DNA of 64,000 nt from Amia ocellicauda (Eukaryota; Chordata; Actinopteri; Amiiformes; Amiidae), in contig NC_089863.1 of NCBI RefSeq assembly GCF_036373705.1, positions 22,838,417 to 22,902,416 on the forward strand, in the 5' to 3' direction. This document shows, in pieces, positions 11,396 through 24,754 of this stretch. Each line of letters starts with the position of its first letter. Within the stretch, counting starts at the first letter, position 1. The notes under the pieces are model-generated. The model was not told where the DNA came from. It searched no databases and was given only the letters and a program-made list of their open reading frames with translations. The translations under genes and the position numbers were made by a program.

Positions 11396-12460
11396 CAGTG
11401 GCTCTCAAAAGTATTCACCCCCTGACTTCTCCACATCTCCTTGTGTTACAATATTAAATCAGAATGGATCTAATTGGGAGATTGTGCCACTGATCAACAC
11501 AGAAAATATCCATGTCAATCTGCAAATTGTTCTCAATTAAACAGAAAATAATTGAATGCATAACTATTCACCCTGTTTTGTGAATATTTAGTAGAGGCAC
11601 CTTTGGCAGCAATTACAGCCTTGAGTCTATGTGGGTAAGTCTCTACCAGCTGGACACAGCAACTGTTGGTCATTATTCTTTGCAAAATTGCTCAAGTTCC
11701 ATCAAGTTGGATGGGGATCTTAAGTGAACAGCAATGTTCAACTCTTTCCACATATTCTCAATTGTATTGCGGTCCGGGCTTTGACTGGGCCACTCCAGGA
11801 CATTGACCTTTTGATCCATATTGCCTCCTATCTTAACACAGTTTCCACGTACTGACGCAGAGAAGCATCCCCATAGCCCATGCTGCACCACCATGCTTCA
11901 GTGTATAGATGGTGTTCTCAGGATGATGTGCGCTATTAGGCTTGCCCCAAACATAGCGCTTAGTGTTTAGGCCAAACAACTGTATTTTGGTCTCAACAGA
12001 CCATAGTCTCCCACATGCCCTCTGGCAAACTGTAGCAGAGATTTATTTTTTTACTCTCACATAATTCCACTTTTGTCTTTCATCTTCATGATGTAGTTTT
12101 TTTGTTAGGAATAGTACTAACCAACTGTGGGACTGCCCAGAGACAGGTGTATTTAACCTAAAATCATGTGACACACCTTAATTGCACAGAGGTGGACTCC
12201 ATTCAACTAATTACGTGACTTCTAAAGACAATTGGTTTCACCACAGCTCAGGAGTGTCATAGCAAAGGGGTGATTACTTATGTATTCAATTCCTTTGTTT
12301 TGTATTTGTAATTAATTTAGAACAATTTGCAGATTATATTTTTCACTTTCTGTGTTGATCAGTGGCAAAAACTCCTGATTAAATCCATTCTGATTTCATG
12401 TTTTAACACAATGAAATATGGAAAAGTCCAAGGGGGGGTTAATACTTTTGAGAGCCACTG
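11396..12460 (-). mobile_element. Decayed Tc1/mariner element
   Basis: Left end CAGTGGCTCTCAAAAGTATT and right end with its complement (about 12438-12460) form matching inverted repeats. The left TA is present and the right border is slightly altered. The only recognisable coding remnant is on the minus strand at 11673-11894: WPSQSPDRNTIENMWKEL, the E-containing end of a DDE transposase. No full frame survives. It lies between cplx3 and clk2. Confidence 0.85.
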
Positions 12461-13049
12461 TGTATACACACACACACAGGCAGTGTTTGTGTGTGCACGC
12501 AAGCGAGTGTGTCAGTGTTTGCACATCTTGCGCAGTGAAGGTCTTGGGGGCCCAAAAACAACACCGCAGCCCTGGAGCCTGACAACGGAGGCCACCACAA
12601 TTAATGATGGAGCGGAGAGAAGAGACAGGGGAGTGGGCACCCTCTCACTGTGGGCGGGGCTGTTGTGACTAATTGGCTTGGAGACAAACATGAGAGAGTC
12701 TGGACAATCTGTTGAGGAGACTAAGGGCTTCCAGGGGATCACTGAAGAGACACACGCACAGGGACACACCCCCCCCACTCACACACGGGCTCAGTGTGGT
12801 CGTGCCAGTGATCTAAGCCACTCCCGCAGCCAGGCGACGTGCACGGTCGCCCGGGCGGCAGACGCACGGCCCGGAGACAGCTGGCGGCTCCGGCCGGCTG
12901 TGCGGTCAGTGGCCCTGGCTCGCGCTGACGGCTGCCGTTGCCAGGGTGACGCAGGCAGGCCAGCGGGCAGGCGTCACGGCAGCAGCAGGTGCAGCAGCTT
13001 CCCCTCTCGTCAGCACTGCTCGGATTCACCCAGATCATCTGCGAGGGAT

Positions 13050-13057
13050 TTCCACTG

Positions 13058-13096
<39 letters not shown>

Positions 13097-13250
13097 GGGA
13101 TCAGTGCACAGTGCTGTAGTGTTACAATGTCAGTCAGTCAGTCAGTCAGTGTGTCAGTCAGAGTGTTAGATAGTCAGTGTCAGTCAACCAGTCAGTGTGT
13201 CAGACAGTTATTGTCAGTCAACCAGTGTGTCAGCCAGTCAGTCAGTAGCC
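13050..13250. repeat. (GT)n followed by (CAGT)n
   Basis: A GT run (about 13061-13092) and then CAGTCAGTGTGTCAGT modules. This lies just beyond the likely clk2 3' end (candidate AATAAA on the minus strand near 13278). Confidence 0.85.
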
Positions 13251-14392
13251 CCGACCCACTAGTTCAGTATAAAGATGTTTTTATTATAAAACTCAACATT
13301 TTGAAGAGAACATCAGACAAAAGGGCGTTCACCTTGACCACCCCCCGCGCCAAACCGCCTCTCCCTCACACATTCAATCACTGCTCCTGCTCCTGCCCCT
13401 CCCTCCACAAAACATATCCATAACAATTCATCACTACAGAGTAACCAGAGCTGGGGGTGGGAGAGAGGCAGAGGTGATTTGGGAGTGAGGAGGGATCAGG
13501 AGATTTATTCAGGAGAACGAAAACAAACAAACAAAGTAACATTGGCCATATGGGGGCAGGGGAAAAAAAAATATACAAGTCAGTTTTCCTACGATCTCAT
13601 CGGCACTCCGTCCGACTGATAATACACAATATAAACAAAGCCCAGACCACATTTACACTGGCTCACTATGTACAACGGTACTTTACAGAGGTTTGAACTT
13701 GCCCTGGGGGGGACGGGGGGATGACGACAACAACAAAGCCTGTCAACGGAGGACAGAGAGAAATGGGTTCAACTGAAGGTGTGTGTGTGTGTGTCTGATT
13801 TATATACTGTGCTCACCCAATCAGCTACAAGTACCTAGGTGGGTATCCAATCAGGGAGCACGCAGTAAGCCCCTCCCCTTACGGACTGGAGTGAGAGGTC
13901 TTGTCTAAAGGGGAGGGCTGTGCAAGCTGTCAATTGATACCAGAACGGCCAATGAACAGCGAGAGTGCGTCGGCGTAGGTGGAATCAAAGACTGGCCCCG
14001 CCCCTTCCAAATAACCGTCGTCCAATTAGTGTCCAGGAGGCGTGTGCTGGCAGAAGGGGGCAGAGTCAGTACCTTTCCACGCAGTCAGTGTGCATTTTGT
14101 GTGGGATTGGTCAGGGGGAGTTGTCAGTCAGTCCCAGCTGCGCCTTCTCTCGTCCCATCGGGTCCACATCGGGTCTCTGTTGACTGGTCCCACCAAAACC
14201 CCGCCCCCACACCCACCCCCAGCCCCAACTGTCTGGAGGAGCTGTCAGTCAACTCCCCATCCCGAGACCCGCTTTCTTCCAGCGGCCAGGAGGAGCTGCG
14301 GTTCGGTTCAGTCCGGTCCCTCCCCTCCCCTCCCCTCCATCAGCCTTTTGCCCTTCCCCTCTGCTCCGGGACGGGAGAGGGGGGGTCAGAGG

Positions 14393-17300
14393 TCACCGGC
14401 TGATGTCGCGGTTGCCCTCCCAGCTCTTTCCCCCGCCGCAGTCGCCACCCAGGCGCAGCGGGGAGAAGAAGGGGTGGCGCAGGGCCTCGCCCAGGCTCAG
14501 GCGCTTGGCCGGCTCGTACTCCAGCATGCTCTCAATCAGGTCGAACAACAGGTGGTGCTCTTCTGACTCCGACAGCATGTACCTCTGAAGGGGGGGGAGA
14601 GACGGTGACAGAGTGAGACGGACTGAGTGAGAGAGACTTAGAGGCAGACAGAATGAGAACGAGAGAGACAGGGAGAGAGAGCGAGAACTAGGGATGCACC
14701 GATAAGAAAATTATTGGCTGATACCGATAGCCAATATTTTGACATTTCTGTAACTTTCTATCCTGTCATAAATTAAATAAATATGTTGCTTCTGATGAGG
14801 CTTCTAATTTCAGCTCATTTTAATTATACAAGTTATTTTTCCATATATTTGAATAAGAAAATACTTATACCCCATTCAAAATAGGATAAAGGCCACCAAT
14901 TTGACATATGGTGTATTTTTTTGAAATTAAAGGTACGCAAAGGGAAACCCATCTATAAAGCCGATACATTTCTTTCCTGCAACGGCGGTAGTCTATTTTA
15001 CCTCGGATTCGTATGAGTTCACAAGTTCACATCTTATTCAAATTCTTCTGAAGATTATTATTCACTACTATACCAGCAGGCTTCATGCATTATGCATAGG
15101 TTAACTGAAATGAGCGGGGAATATATATATATTATATAATGTGTGTGTGTATATATATACACATACACACACACATTTCAGACAGAGTTCATGTAGTTTA
15201 TTACAGTAATTTGCCAAAAGATTTTTTTTTTAAACATTTACTTTTAAACATCCATTTATTAACACTGTATTTTAAAGATTAAAAAAACGTCAATGGAAGA
15301 ACGGTTTCGTTTTAAAAACAAAGACCGAAAACAGGCGATAGACACAAAAGTCCTTTCCACATCAGGCTCTATCTTATTCTTTATGCTTTATGTGATTGGA
15401 GACAGCATAATAAATACACTTTTCTGTTAAGGGATATTAAGAACAGCTAAACGTGTATAGACAACATTATATTCAAACAAGCATTGCATTACGGTTTTCT
15501 AAAGTGCAAATCATTTAGACAATTGAGGGGCGGGCTGGAAAAAATAAATAAATAACGCACACGCGTGCCACGGGTTCGCCATCCCTGTTTAAGAGGGGAA
15601 ACCCAGATTAGCTGTATTAATTAATTAATTAATTAAACTGTGAAATGGGCACAGGATAACTAAATCATGTTCGCCTTCATACTGATTGTCTCTGCGGGGC
15701 TGTTATACAACAGACCTGCAAACCATCCACAGAATGACCGTCCAGTTGTTCATAAAATATTAATAATATCGACTACTACCAATCTGATTATTATCTTTCA
15801 GTTTATTTTTAACTAATCATGGCACTGCACCGGTCCTGTGAAATCCATGTTTTTAAATCACTCAGATATTAACTGTAAGCAATAATTGTTTCTGTACGTG
15901 GATTTCACTCCATGCTGCTAATAAAACTAATTTCTTTGTGATCCCACACGGAGATTATATCTTCCGACATAATGTAGCTGATCTCTTCACTGTCTGTCTG
16001 CAAGTCCAGCACACATCTCCTCTGCTGAAAGTGCAGTATTTCCTCAGTGGGCGTGACGAACGCTTATGGCCACAAAACCTGGACGCGTCCGGACGCTTAA
16101 GCCAGTGGAAACTGGGCATAAGTGTGAAAGCTATCACCTTATATACAACAAAGTAGCCTGGCACTATATTATCTGTCACTGACAGGTGTCTGGAGAAAAA
16201 AGCGTTAACATATTATAAAAATTAGGTAAGCATGATGCCTTTTCAGACGCCACAATCGAACTACTTTAAAATGGCTAATTAATTTGCGACCGACTGTTGA
16301 ATACCAATTGCTGCATACCGATTGTTGGCCGATTAATCGATGCATCCCTGGAGAAAATGAAAGTGACAGAGAAGGAGAGAGACAGGGAGAGGCCTCACCC
16401 GCAGCGGCTTGCAGTTCTCACGGACGTATCGCCCCGCAGACGAGCCGTCATCCCAGTCCAGCCGGCCATGATAGAAATACTTCTGCTTCCTGAGAGAGAA
16501 ATAGAGAGAGAGAGAGACTTAACACCAGAACTCAGCACAGAAAGTGAGGCTCAACCCACTGCCACACAGACGCCTCACCCTCGAGCCACCAAGACCAGAG
16601 TGTTGTCTTAAATGACAACAGCGCACACTGCTGTGCACAGCCTGCGCCCCCCGCTGTGGCGCTGGACTCACCGGGTCTTACGGATCATTCTAGATGGGAT
16701 GGGTCCCAGTATCCTCTCCATCATGGCCAGGTGCTCCCGGTTGTCATGGGTCTGGAGGAGGAGGAGAGGACACAGCATGAGACGGCCCAACACAGACACA
16801 GTACAGCATCTCTCCATCTCCCTCTCCACCTCCCTTGTTCTCAACAGTTAGGTTTTGCACTAAAAATATTCGTTTTCCCTCCCGCTATAAAGACCTTACA
16901 AGTTGCCAACCTGCGCCGCCCAGCTCACCTGAAACAGCGTGAATCCCAGGTAATACTCGAACAGGATGCAGCCGATGCTCCACACATCACACGGCTGGCT
17001 CCAGCCCAGCTCTAAGGGCCACAGACCACAGTCAGACAGACAGGCCAGAGTCACAGAAAAAGACAGACAGGAGAAGAAAAAAAAAAAAAAAAAAGACCAG
17101 TCCTGTCAAACCCAGAGCAACAAAGTCAAGCCAATCCAGTCAAACCCAGAGCAGCCCCATCCAGTCCAGTCAAACCCAGAGCAGCCCCATCCAGTGCAGT
17201 GCAGTCTCAATCTCTGTCTCACCAAGGATGACTTCAGGCGCCCTGTAGTGGCGTGTGGACACGATGGTGCTGTGGTGCTCGTGGTCGAAGGTGGCGCTGC

Positions 17301-20300
17301 CGAAATCCACCACACGCACCGCTGTGCTCTTCACCGCTCGCTCGTCACGCTTCTGCAGGGACAGGCCAACAACATGCCAAGCGTCAGGCAAAAACATGAT
17401 GCACAAACAAAACCACACACACAGACACACTTCCTCCCTCACAGGACGCTGCAATATGACAATCTAAAGACAGGAATGCTGTCGGTTCCCTCCCTGCCTC
17501 TCACCTTCTCCACGTTGTACGTCATGGAGAAGTCCGAGTTCACAAACAGGATGTTCTCTGGCTTCAGGTCTGTGTGCGTCAGCTTGTTGTCGTGCAAAAC
17601 TGAAGAGGAAAGAACAACAGAAACACAAACCAGTCAAATACAACTCAGTCCACAGTGGCCCAACTGTGTGAGAGAGAGACTGATCACACATTAATTGAAT
17701 CGAGGAAGCAGTTAATGAATTTAATATTGAGAGTTTTAACTAATTAACTGGTGCCTAATTTACCCTTAAATTGGTTAATTACACCCTATAGAAAAGTGTT
17801 TTCTGCAGGGAAGAAGTGGAACCAATAAAACTTAAATATGCAGGAAGCTGAAATCAAAACAATCCAATTAAGTTAATTATAGGGATGGCTCAATACCGAT
17901 CCGATATTTTAAGCTGATCCAATTCTAATTACTATGCCATATGTAGGGATGCACTTTGCTTATGACTTTGCTCAAACTGTGAAACAAATTCTCTATTTCC
18001 CTAAAGCAAAAAATACGAAGCCCACAACAACATGACTGATTAATCTAGATTAAAGACTATGTCAATTAAGAGCTCTGATGAAGAATGAGCACAAACCCTG
18101 AGCACCAATCCTGACTAAGATGGGCACTGTATATTTCAGAGCCAACACTGCCCTCTAGTGTACAAGCTCTGCATGAGCTGCCAAAAGACTTACGCCGATT
18201 CACCCTACGTGCTCACTCTCTCACTCTCTCTCTCCCCCTCTCCCCATGCTGTACTCACACTTGACGGCCTGGCACAGCTGGTAGCCCATGTGGCGCACTT
18301 CTGAGATGGAGTAGGGCAGGTAGTTGTTCTCCTTCAGGAAGTCAAAGGTGCTGAGCGCCAGCAGCTCGAAGGAGATGCACATGTGGCCGTGGTAATCGAA
18401 CCAGTCGAACATCTGCACACACAAGCTGCGGGAGAGGGAGAGGAATTAGAGGCTTCAAAACAAACAAAATACAACTTTCCCTTCCTCCCATCTGGATGCC
18501 ATTTCCATTAAAAAAATAAAGTGACAGGTGCCATAATACTAATAAGAGTGACTATTCGGGGCAAAATTTAGTTCCACATTGGGGCGTTTTTTTTCTTGGA
18601 CCAGCTTTTAAAAAGCCCCCCTCATATATTTAACACCAAAAGCAAAACCATGACCTTTGTACACAAAGCACTAATTGGCTACATCAACACTTCACATACA
18701 AAAAGGCCACAAGAAAATCCCAACACACCCTATTTTAACAATATTTCACGGTTTCCCGATGTAGAACTTACAACCAATCGCTGCCTTGTCAACGTGTCCA
18801 AACTGCAGTATTACTCCCTCCCGGCTTTTTCTTTAAAAGTAATTTTAACCTGTCAAAGACTCTCTGGACTATCACTCTGCTTAGTCCCACCTTCATGCAG
18901 AGGTAAATTACCCATTTACCCAATCAGTGAAGCAAGGTTTTGGAAACCAACTCTGTTAAGATATAGTTCTGCCCCCTGGAGCAGTTCTATGTTGCATCTG
19001 ATTGGTTACTTGCCTTTAGGAGGCGGGACATACAGGTTGAAAAAAAAATACTGGAGTTTGGAAATGTTGTTGGAACTGAACTATGGCAAATCTTGAGGGA
19101 CACTCTGCAGGAGTGGCTGGGGGGGGGGGGAGCGATTACCCCCCCAGAGCCCCCTCACCCCGAAATGGCACCACTTCCTCCCTCCTCCTCTCTTACTGCT
19201 TATTGTCGGGGTCCTTCTCATTGATCCTCTCCAGCACATTGATTTCCAGTCTGGCCGCCTCCTTATACTTTTCCACATTCTTGATAATCTTCAGAGCAAC
19301 TCGCGAGCCGCCCCTGTGCACGGAGATAAGGAGAAAAGTCAGTCAGTCCGTCAATCCGTCAGTCCCTGCAGGCTGGTAAAGCCCTGCCCCTGAGCCCCGC
19401 CACATGCCGTACCTGCGATGGTCGATGCACTGCACCACCCTGCCAAACGTGCCCTCGCCCAGCGTGTTCACGATCTCATCTGCAGGTGGGGGGACGAGAA
19501 AGAGAGACACGGGAGGGTGAGAGGGACAGGGGACAGGGCAGGCGCGGACGCACACGCTCTCACACCCTACCGCTGAGAGAGGAAACAACCACCAAACGCA
19601 AAAAAACAACAAACAAAACCAAAACCAAAAAGCCTGTAGGAGTGACCGGCTCAGATCTCGGGGGCGAATTCTTTTATTTTCTTTCTTTCTTTCTTTCATT
19701 CTTTCTTTCGGTTTCTCTTATGTCTGCTCGATGTCGTGAGTTTAAATTATTAACAAAAAAAAACAAAAAACAGCCACTCCAATCAAATAAGCGATCGATT
19801 CGCAAATGAATGTCATAACAAGAAGCCGTACCGCGATAGCAAGGAGACATGGTCCTAGTACTAAAAAAAGTCAAATAGAGTGAGATACAGCCCCCCCACC
19901 CCAAATCCCCAAGACAAAATAAATACAAAGGGGAGTGGGGGGGGAGACAAACAAAAGCATGAAAATGGCCTTGGGGGGGGGGGGGCGGTGGGACCCTAGG
20001 TCATTCGGTCACTAAGCGTCCTTCCGTCCTTCGCCAGAAAGACGCGTTTCCTGCATCTAATTTGTGGAGGGTAGGTGCTGCCTACACTGCAAAGGATTGT
20101 GGGAGAGAGAGGGGTGGGGCAGTGGGGAAAAGGGATATGGGCCCTTCCAATCGATACAATAATAAATACAAAATCCAACAAACCTCTCTCCTTCAAACCG
20201 ATATCAACTATAAATATATATATATATACACACGTTTATGATTATAGCGGTTATACAGGTGCCATTCCCTCAAGAGAGGCACGAGAAAACTGGATAATCA

Positions 20301-21055
20301 TAAAGATGACGACGTAACAGTCCAAATTCCCTGCAATTACACTATATCATGTATTTCTTTACAATATCCGGGCCTAATTTTCTGCTGGGGGAGGCAGGGT
20401 GATGAGAGGGAAATGGGGATCGAATTATGACGCAGTGACGATAAAATAACAAACAAAACAAAGAGGGCATCTCTTTTCTTGTTGTCAGATTGTTCTCTCT
20501 CTCTGTCTATAAATACTTGCAGAAATCAATAAAATAAAAAAATAAATCAAAAGAAGTTCTACTCAAGTAAGTCATGACACAATCAGTGAGTAAATGCAGC
20601 TAGCAGAGGCACTAAAGGTGGTAAGGTTACGAGATAGTGGGCTTGTGTACATCTTTCTTGCAGGACGTCGCCGGATCGATACACCAGGTGCCCTTCCTCA
20701 TCGTCCCTGATGCTCTGTGCTCTTGTCCGGCCGGAGCTCTGTCCACTCCTCTGCTCAACGCGTCCGCCCCGACGCCACACACAGCCCGGCACCGACGCCG
20801 CCGCAGCAGGGGGGCACAGAGCGGGAGAGGGAGGCGTCCAGTGTCGCACACGGGAGGAAGAGGAAGAGGAGGAGGAGGAGGCGGTGGAAGTTGTTGTTGT
20901 TGTAGTTGGCGGTGTAGGTAGTGGGCAGCCATGTTTCCCCGAGAGCCAATTGGTTTGGCGGCACACAGGAATATATAACAATAGGGATATGGCAAGGGTA
21001 CAAGTCAAAGATCACATTCTGGCGCCTTCTGTTTCTACTGCTTTGCTTTGCTTTT

Positions 21056-21092
<37 letters not shown>

Positions 21093-21138
21093 CTCTTTCT
21101 GTCTCTCGCTCTCTGTGCTCAGCAGAAAATATATATGC

Positions 21139-21170
<32 letters not shown>

Positions 21171-24124
21171 AAGATAGACATGATTTTTTTTTCCTTTTTT
21201 TTTTGGAAATCTAAACTCAATGGTTAAGAGCAACAAACCAAAAAACAAACCAAAACAAAACTACAGCAAAAACGGATTTTAAAAATAAATAAATATGTTG
21301 AACGCTGACCAACACAACCAAATCAACCCCCCCACACCCCTTAAATACACTCCCAGCCTCTGCCACTGGACAGCATTCACGTCACCCCAGTGGTGAGAGA
21401 CGGGAGACTGGGCCCGCCCCCTGCACCGGCCAGCTGTGACAGACAGGGGGCGCAGGCAGCGTGGTCACATTTCACGCGCACACACACACACGCATACACT
21501 CACTCACTCGCTCCGTGGGCTGCAGAGCAGAACCAGGCCCGGCCCACAGAGCTGCCCTCCTGCACACTCGTACATGCTCAGATTCAACAGTCAAAGCAAG
21601 TGAAAAATCATTCAAGAAGGGAAAAATCATCATAAAAAATAAAATTGAGAGATTCTTGGGGCTCCCGCTGTTGCATGACAGACAGACACAGTGGCCCAGG
21701 TCTGCCACTGGTTATGGAGAGACAGTACATTGACTGCGCTGTGCTGTACTGTGCTACAATGTGCTGTCACTGTGCTGCCCTGTGCTGCTCAGTATTATAA
21801 ACAGCAGTGGCGCTGTATCCTGTTACTAGCTCCAGGCCTCTACGGTTTCAGCTGCCCTGAGTCTTGTACCAGCTGTCCCCACTTTCCTTCTCAACTCCTC
21901 TGCTCTGCTCTCCCAGCATCGCATCCCACACTCCTCAAACCAGGCCCAGCTCAGCCTCACCCGCAATCAACATTATTGTTATTGTTGTTAGTATTACTGA
22001 AAGAAGGCTTTATCTGGTCATTTGTAGACGGTTGAACGGCAACTTGAGCTCGGTGCTGATGTCATAACCAAGCGCAATGTGAGCATGACGGTGATGTTAA
22101 AACCAAGTGCAACAAGAACGCGGCACTTATATCATAACCAAGCGGTGGGGTGGCAGGCCGGACTCAAAGGCGGCCGACAACCAGACAGCTAGTGGGGGAG
22201 GGGGGCACTGCCCGCTAGTTTCTTCATTTTTAACAGAGCCTCACTCCTTAGCCCTGCCTAGGGGGGCTCTGGCCACACCAACCTAAGACACAGCAAGAGA
22301 TAGAAACTTAATGGAACGGTCATAGATGTTGACTAACGCGAACACAGCAGCGAAGTCATCAATAAGCGCCACTTGTCCATCTGTCAACGTGCCAGTCTAC
22401 CAGAAAAGCCACCAGTCTACCTGCCAGTCTACCAGACGAGATGCCAGTCTACCTGCCAATAATCCAGACGAGCCGCCAGTGTACCTGCCAGTCTACCAGA
22501 CGAGACGCAAGTCTATCAGATGAGCTGCCAGTCTACCTGCCAATAATCCAGACAAGACACCAGTCTACCAGATGAACCGCCAGTCCACCTGCCAATAATC
22601 CAGACAAGACACCAGTCTACCAGATGAACCGCCAGTCCACCTGCCAATAATCCAGACAAGATGCCAGTCTACCTGCCAATATTCCAGACGAGCCGCCAGT
22701 CTACCTGCCAAAAATCCAGACGAGCCGCCAGTGTACCTGCCAGTCTATCAGACAAGACACCAGTCTACCAGATGAGCCGCCAGTCTACCTGCCAATAATC
22801 CAGACAAGACGCCAGTCTACCAGATGAACCGCCAGTCTACCTGCCAATATTCCAGACGAGCCGCCAGTCTACCAGCCAGTTTACCAGACAAGACGCCAGT
22901 CTATCAGACGAGATGCCACAGCAGAGAATAATCATCATCATCATAATCAGAGGAAGGACTGGATGAGGGATCTTAATTAGTCCGAGTCTTAAACAATTCT
23001 CCTCACACTCACTAACACGCGCGCACACTCACTCACTCGTACTCACTCTCAGACACACACGCACACACACACAGACACACAATCTCTCACTAACGCACAC
23101 TCACTCTCTCAGTGCTCTCTCACAAACACACACACCCCCCCCGTCAGGAATCACAGACACTGGCAGCTCTTCAACACACACTCGGACAGTCTAACACAAA
23201 CTCCCACACTGTTAGTACTCACAGATACACACAGACACAGGCAGTGCAGGCAGCTCTTAAACAGAGAGTCCTGCTCAGGCCTCCCCATGACTGTCTACCA
23301 CAGCAGGACTCAGAGAGAGAGGGGCAGGGGCAGGGAGCGAGCCTCATCGCACACTTATCCAGTCAGAGGGAGAAGGAATGAAGGAGGGAGGGGGGAGAGA
23401 GAGAAAAAAGGACCAAGGGAAGAGACGGGTGGAGAAAGACTGGGGTCAGAGAGAGGGAGGGAGAGGTGGTGTGTGGTGACCATGGAGGGGGTTAAAGCAG
23501 GTCCTAATTATGGCTCTGCCTCTCCCCTCTGGGATACTGAGCAGCAAGAGAAGGAGGAGGAAGAGGAGAGGTTGGGTTTCCTATCCTGCCAGACCCTCTA
23601 TTCCAGGGGGGTGAGTTAAGACTGCAGAAACTCAACTCCACTTCCTCCAGACTGAAATACACACTCCTGGAAAAGCAGTAGCAACAGACAGAGGAAGTGG
23701 AGGAGAAGAAGAGCAGGAAGAGGGACGGGAGGGAGGGGACTGTCACATCTTCTGTCCGACTCTCTCACACACACACACACTGGTCGAGCAGTACAGCACA
23801 GCGCAGCACAGCGGGGGCACGACCCTAAACCACTGAGGGGAGGGACGGGAGAGAAGCTGCCCGTCTCCCAACAGCTAGAGAGAGGTGACAAAAGTACCAA
23901 ACTCAAAACTAACAACAAAAACGGGGGAGGGGGGAACAAAAACAAACCAACAAAACGAAATATAAAGAGAAGTGGGGGAGAAGCAAAATAAAACAATGTG
24001 ATTTTCCTACTTACCGAATCCAGGGGCTGTGAAGAACAGGGTTAGTCAGAGGAAAGAAAAAAAACAGAGGAGGAGGAGGAGGAGGAAGAAGAATGGGCTG
24101 ATTAACTGAGCAAGAGGAAGGGAG

Positions 24125-24165
<41 letters not shown>

Positions 24166-24711
24166 AGGAAGCAGACACTCACCGAAGATGATGGGCTATA
24201 GGATCTGGTTCTACGCCTCCTTCGTTTGTGCTTACACCTGCTGCTATTGTGGCTGCGGTAGCTGTCCTCGCGGTCCCGCCGGTAGTCGTAGGAGCGCTGG
24301 TGAGCAGGGTAGGCTGCCTCGTAGTATCCCTCGCCGCCGCCGCGGTCCCGGTCGCGCTCCCTCTCGCGCTCGCGGCTGTAGTCCAGGCGGCGGTAGCCCT
24401 CGCAGTAGCGTCGGTCGTAGGCCCTTCGGTCCGCCGATCGGTTCTCATAGCTGGGAGTGGAGGAGCGGGCAGTTTAGAATTAGGTCCGAGAGACGGAGAG
24501 AAAATCAGGAACACACAGACAGAGACGGGAACAAGAGAGTGACCCCTGACCTCCGTGAGCGCATGTGGTAGCTCGTCTCGCGCTGGTGGCCGCGACGGTC
24601 TCGCTCGCTGCTGCTGCTGCGTCGGCGCCGGTGCTTGTGGCTGCGGTAGCGCTCCTGGTAGCTTCCTCGGCTGCCCCGCTCTGAAGACCGGTAGCGTCTT
24701 GAGTGAGGCAT
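14393..24711 (-). CDS. clk2: CLK2-type dual-specificity LAMMER kinase
   Basis: Nuclear CDC2-like kinase that phosphorylates SR proteins and so controls splice-site choice. Coding exons: 24711-24551, 24450-24183, 20738-20651, 19479-19413, 19313-19197, 18425-18259, 17599-17505, 17352-17223, 17011-16929, 16751-16672, 16489-16399, 14584-14393. They sum to 1539 nt (512 aa; human CLK2 is about 499). The start codon follows directly after a CAG acceptor. The Arg/Ser-rich N-terminus ([18 protein letters not shown]) fits CLK2. Kinase landmarks: [10 protein letters not shown] (P-loop), VALKIIKN (Lys), HTDLKPEN (catalytic loop), [19 protein letters not shown] (LAMMER) and the CLK2-like end RDISR. Exon 1 is noncoding, near the CpG-rich promoter at about 30 kb. 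A possible extra 12-nt exon (24026-24015) would add four residues in frame. The human equivalent of this neighbourhood has CLK3, but the sequence looks like CLK2. Confidence 0.93.
14689..16350. mobile_element. Non-autonomous hAT-like element in clk2 last intron
   Basis: Ends TAGGGATGCACCGAT and (complement) CAGGGATGCATCGATTAATC form imperfect inverted repeats about 1.66 kb apart. I saw no transposase frame and no clean 8-bp target duplication. Its interior (about 15300-15810) is repeated at 44560-44740 plus 51790-52400, where a second copy is split by a retrovirus. Confidence 0.65.
22385..22920. repeat. Minisatellite in clk2 intron (exon 3 to exon 4)
   Basis: About 14 units combining CCGCCAGTCTACCTGCCA, ATAATCCAGACGAG and CCAGTCTACCAGATGA modules, unit length about 30-40 bp. 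No coding potential is suggested. Confidence 0.88.
24015..24026 (-). other. Candidate 12-nt in-frame microexon of clk2
   Basis: On the minus strand a CTGACTAAC branch-like site, a long pyrimidine tract and CACAG precede 12 nt (CCCCTGGATTCG), followed by GTAAGTAG, a near-ideal donor. Flanking coding exons both meet at phase 0 here, so the insert would add Pro-Leu-Asp-Ser without changing frame. I know of no equivalent in the human CLK2 protein. No transcript evidence is available. Confidence 0.4.
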
Positions 24712-24754
24712 CTGCAACAGGGCCCAGAGAGACACAGTCAGCACCCCCACAGAG

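Noticed and set aside
17880-18040. AGGGATGGCTCAATACCGAT and TAGGGATGCAC in a clk2 intron
   Set aside because: They look like hAT-type ends, but no paired end or target duplication was found nearby, so no element is reported.
18596-19096. 166-codon plus-strand frame in a clk2 intron
   Set aside because: I recognise no domain and no splice signals on that strand. A decayed repeat is possible, but unsupported.
22385-22920. Regular short repeats with variable spacers, looked at as a CRISPR array
   Set aside because: Vertebrate intron, unit length drifts, the spacers are themselves repeats, and no cas genes exist nearby. It is a minisatellite.
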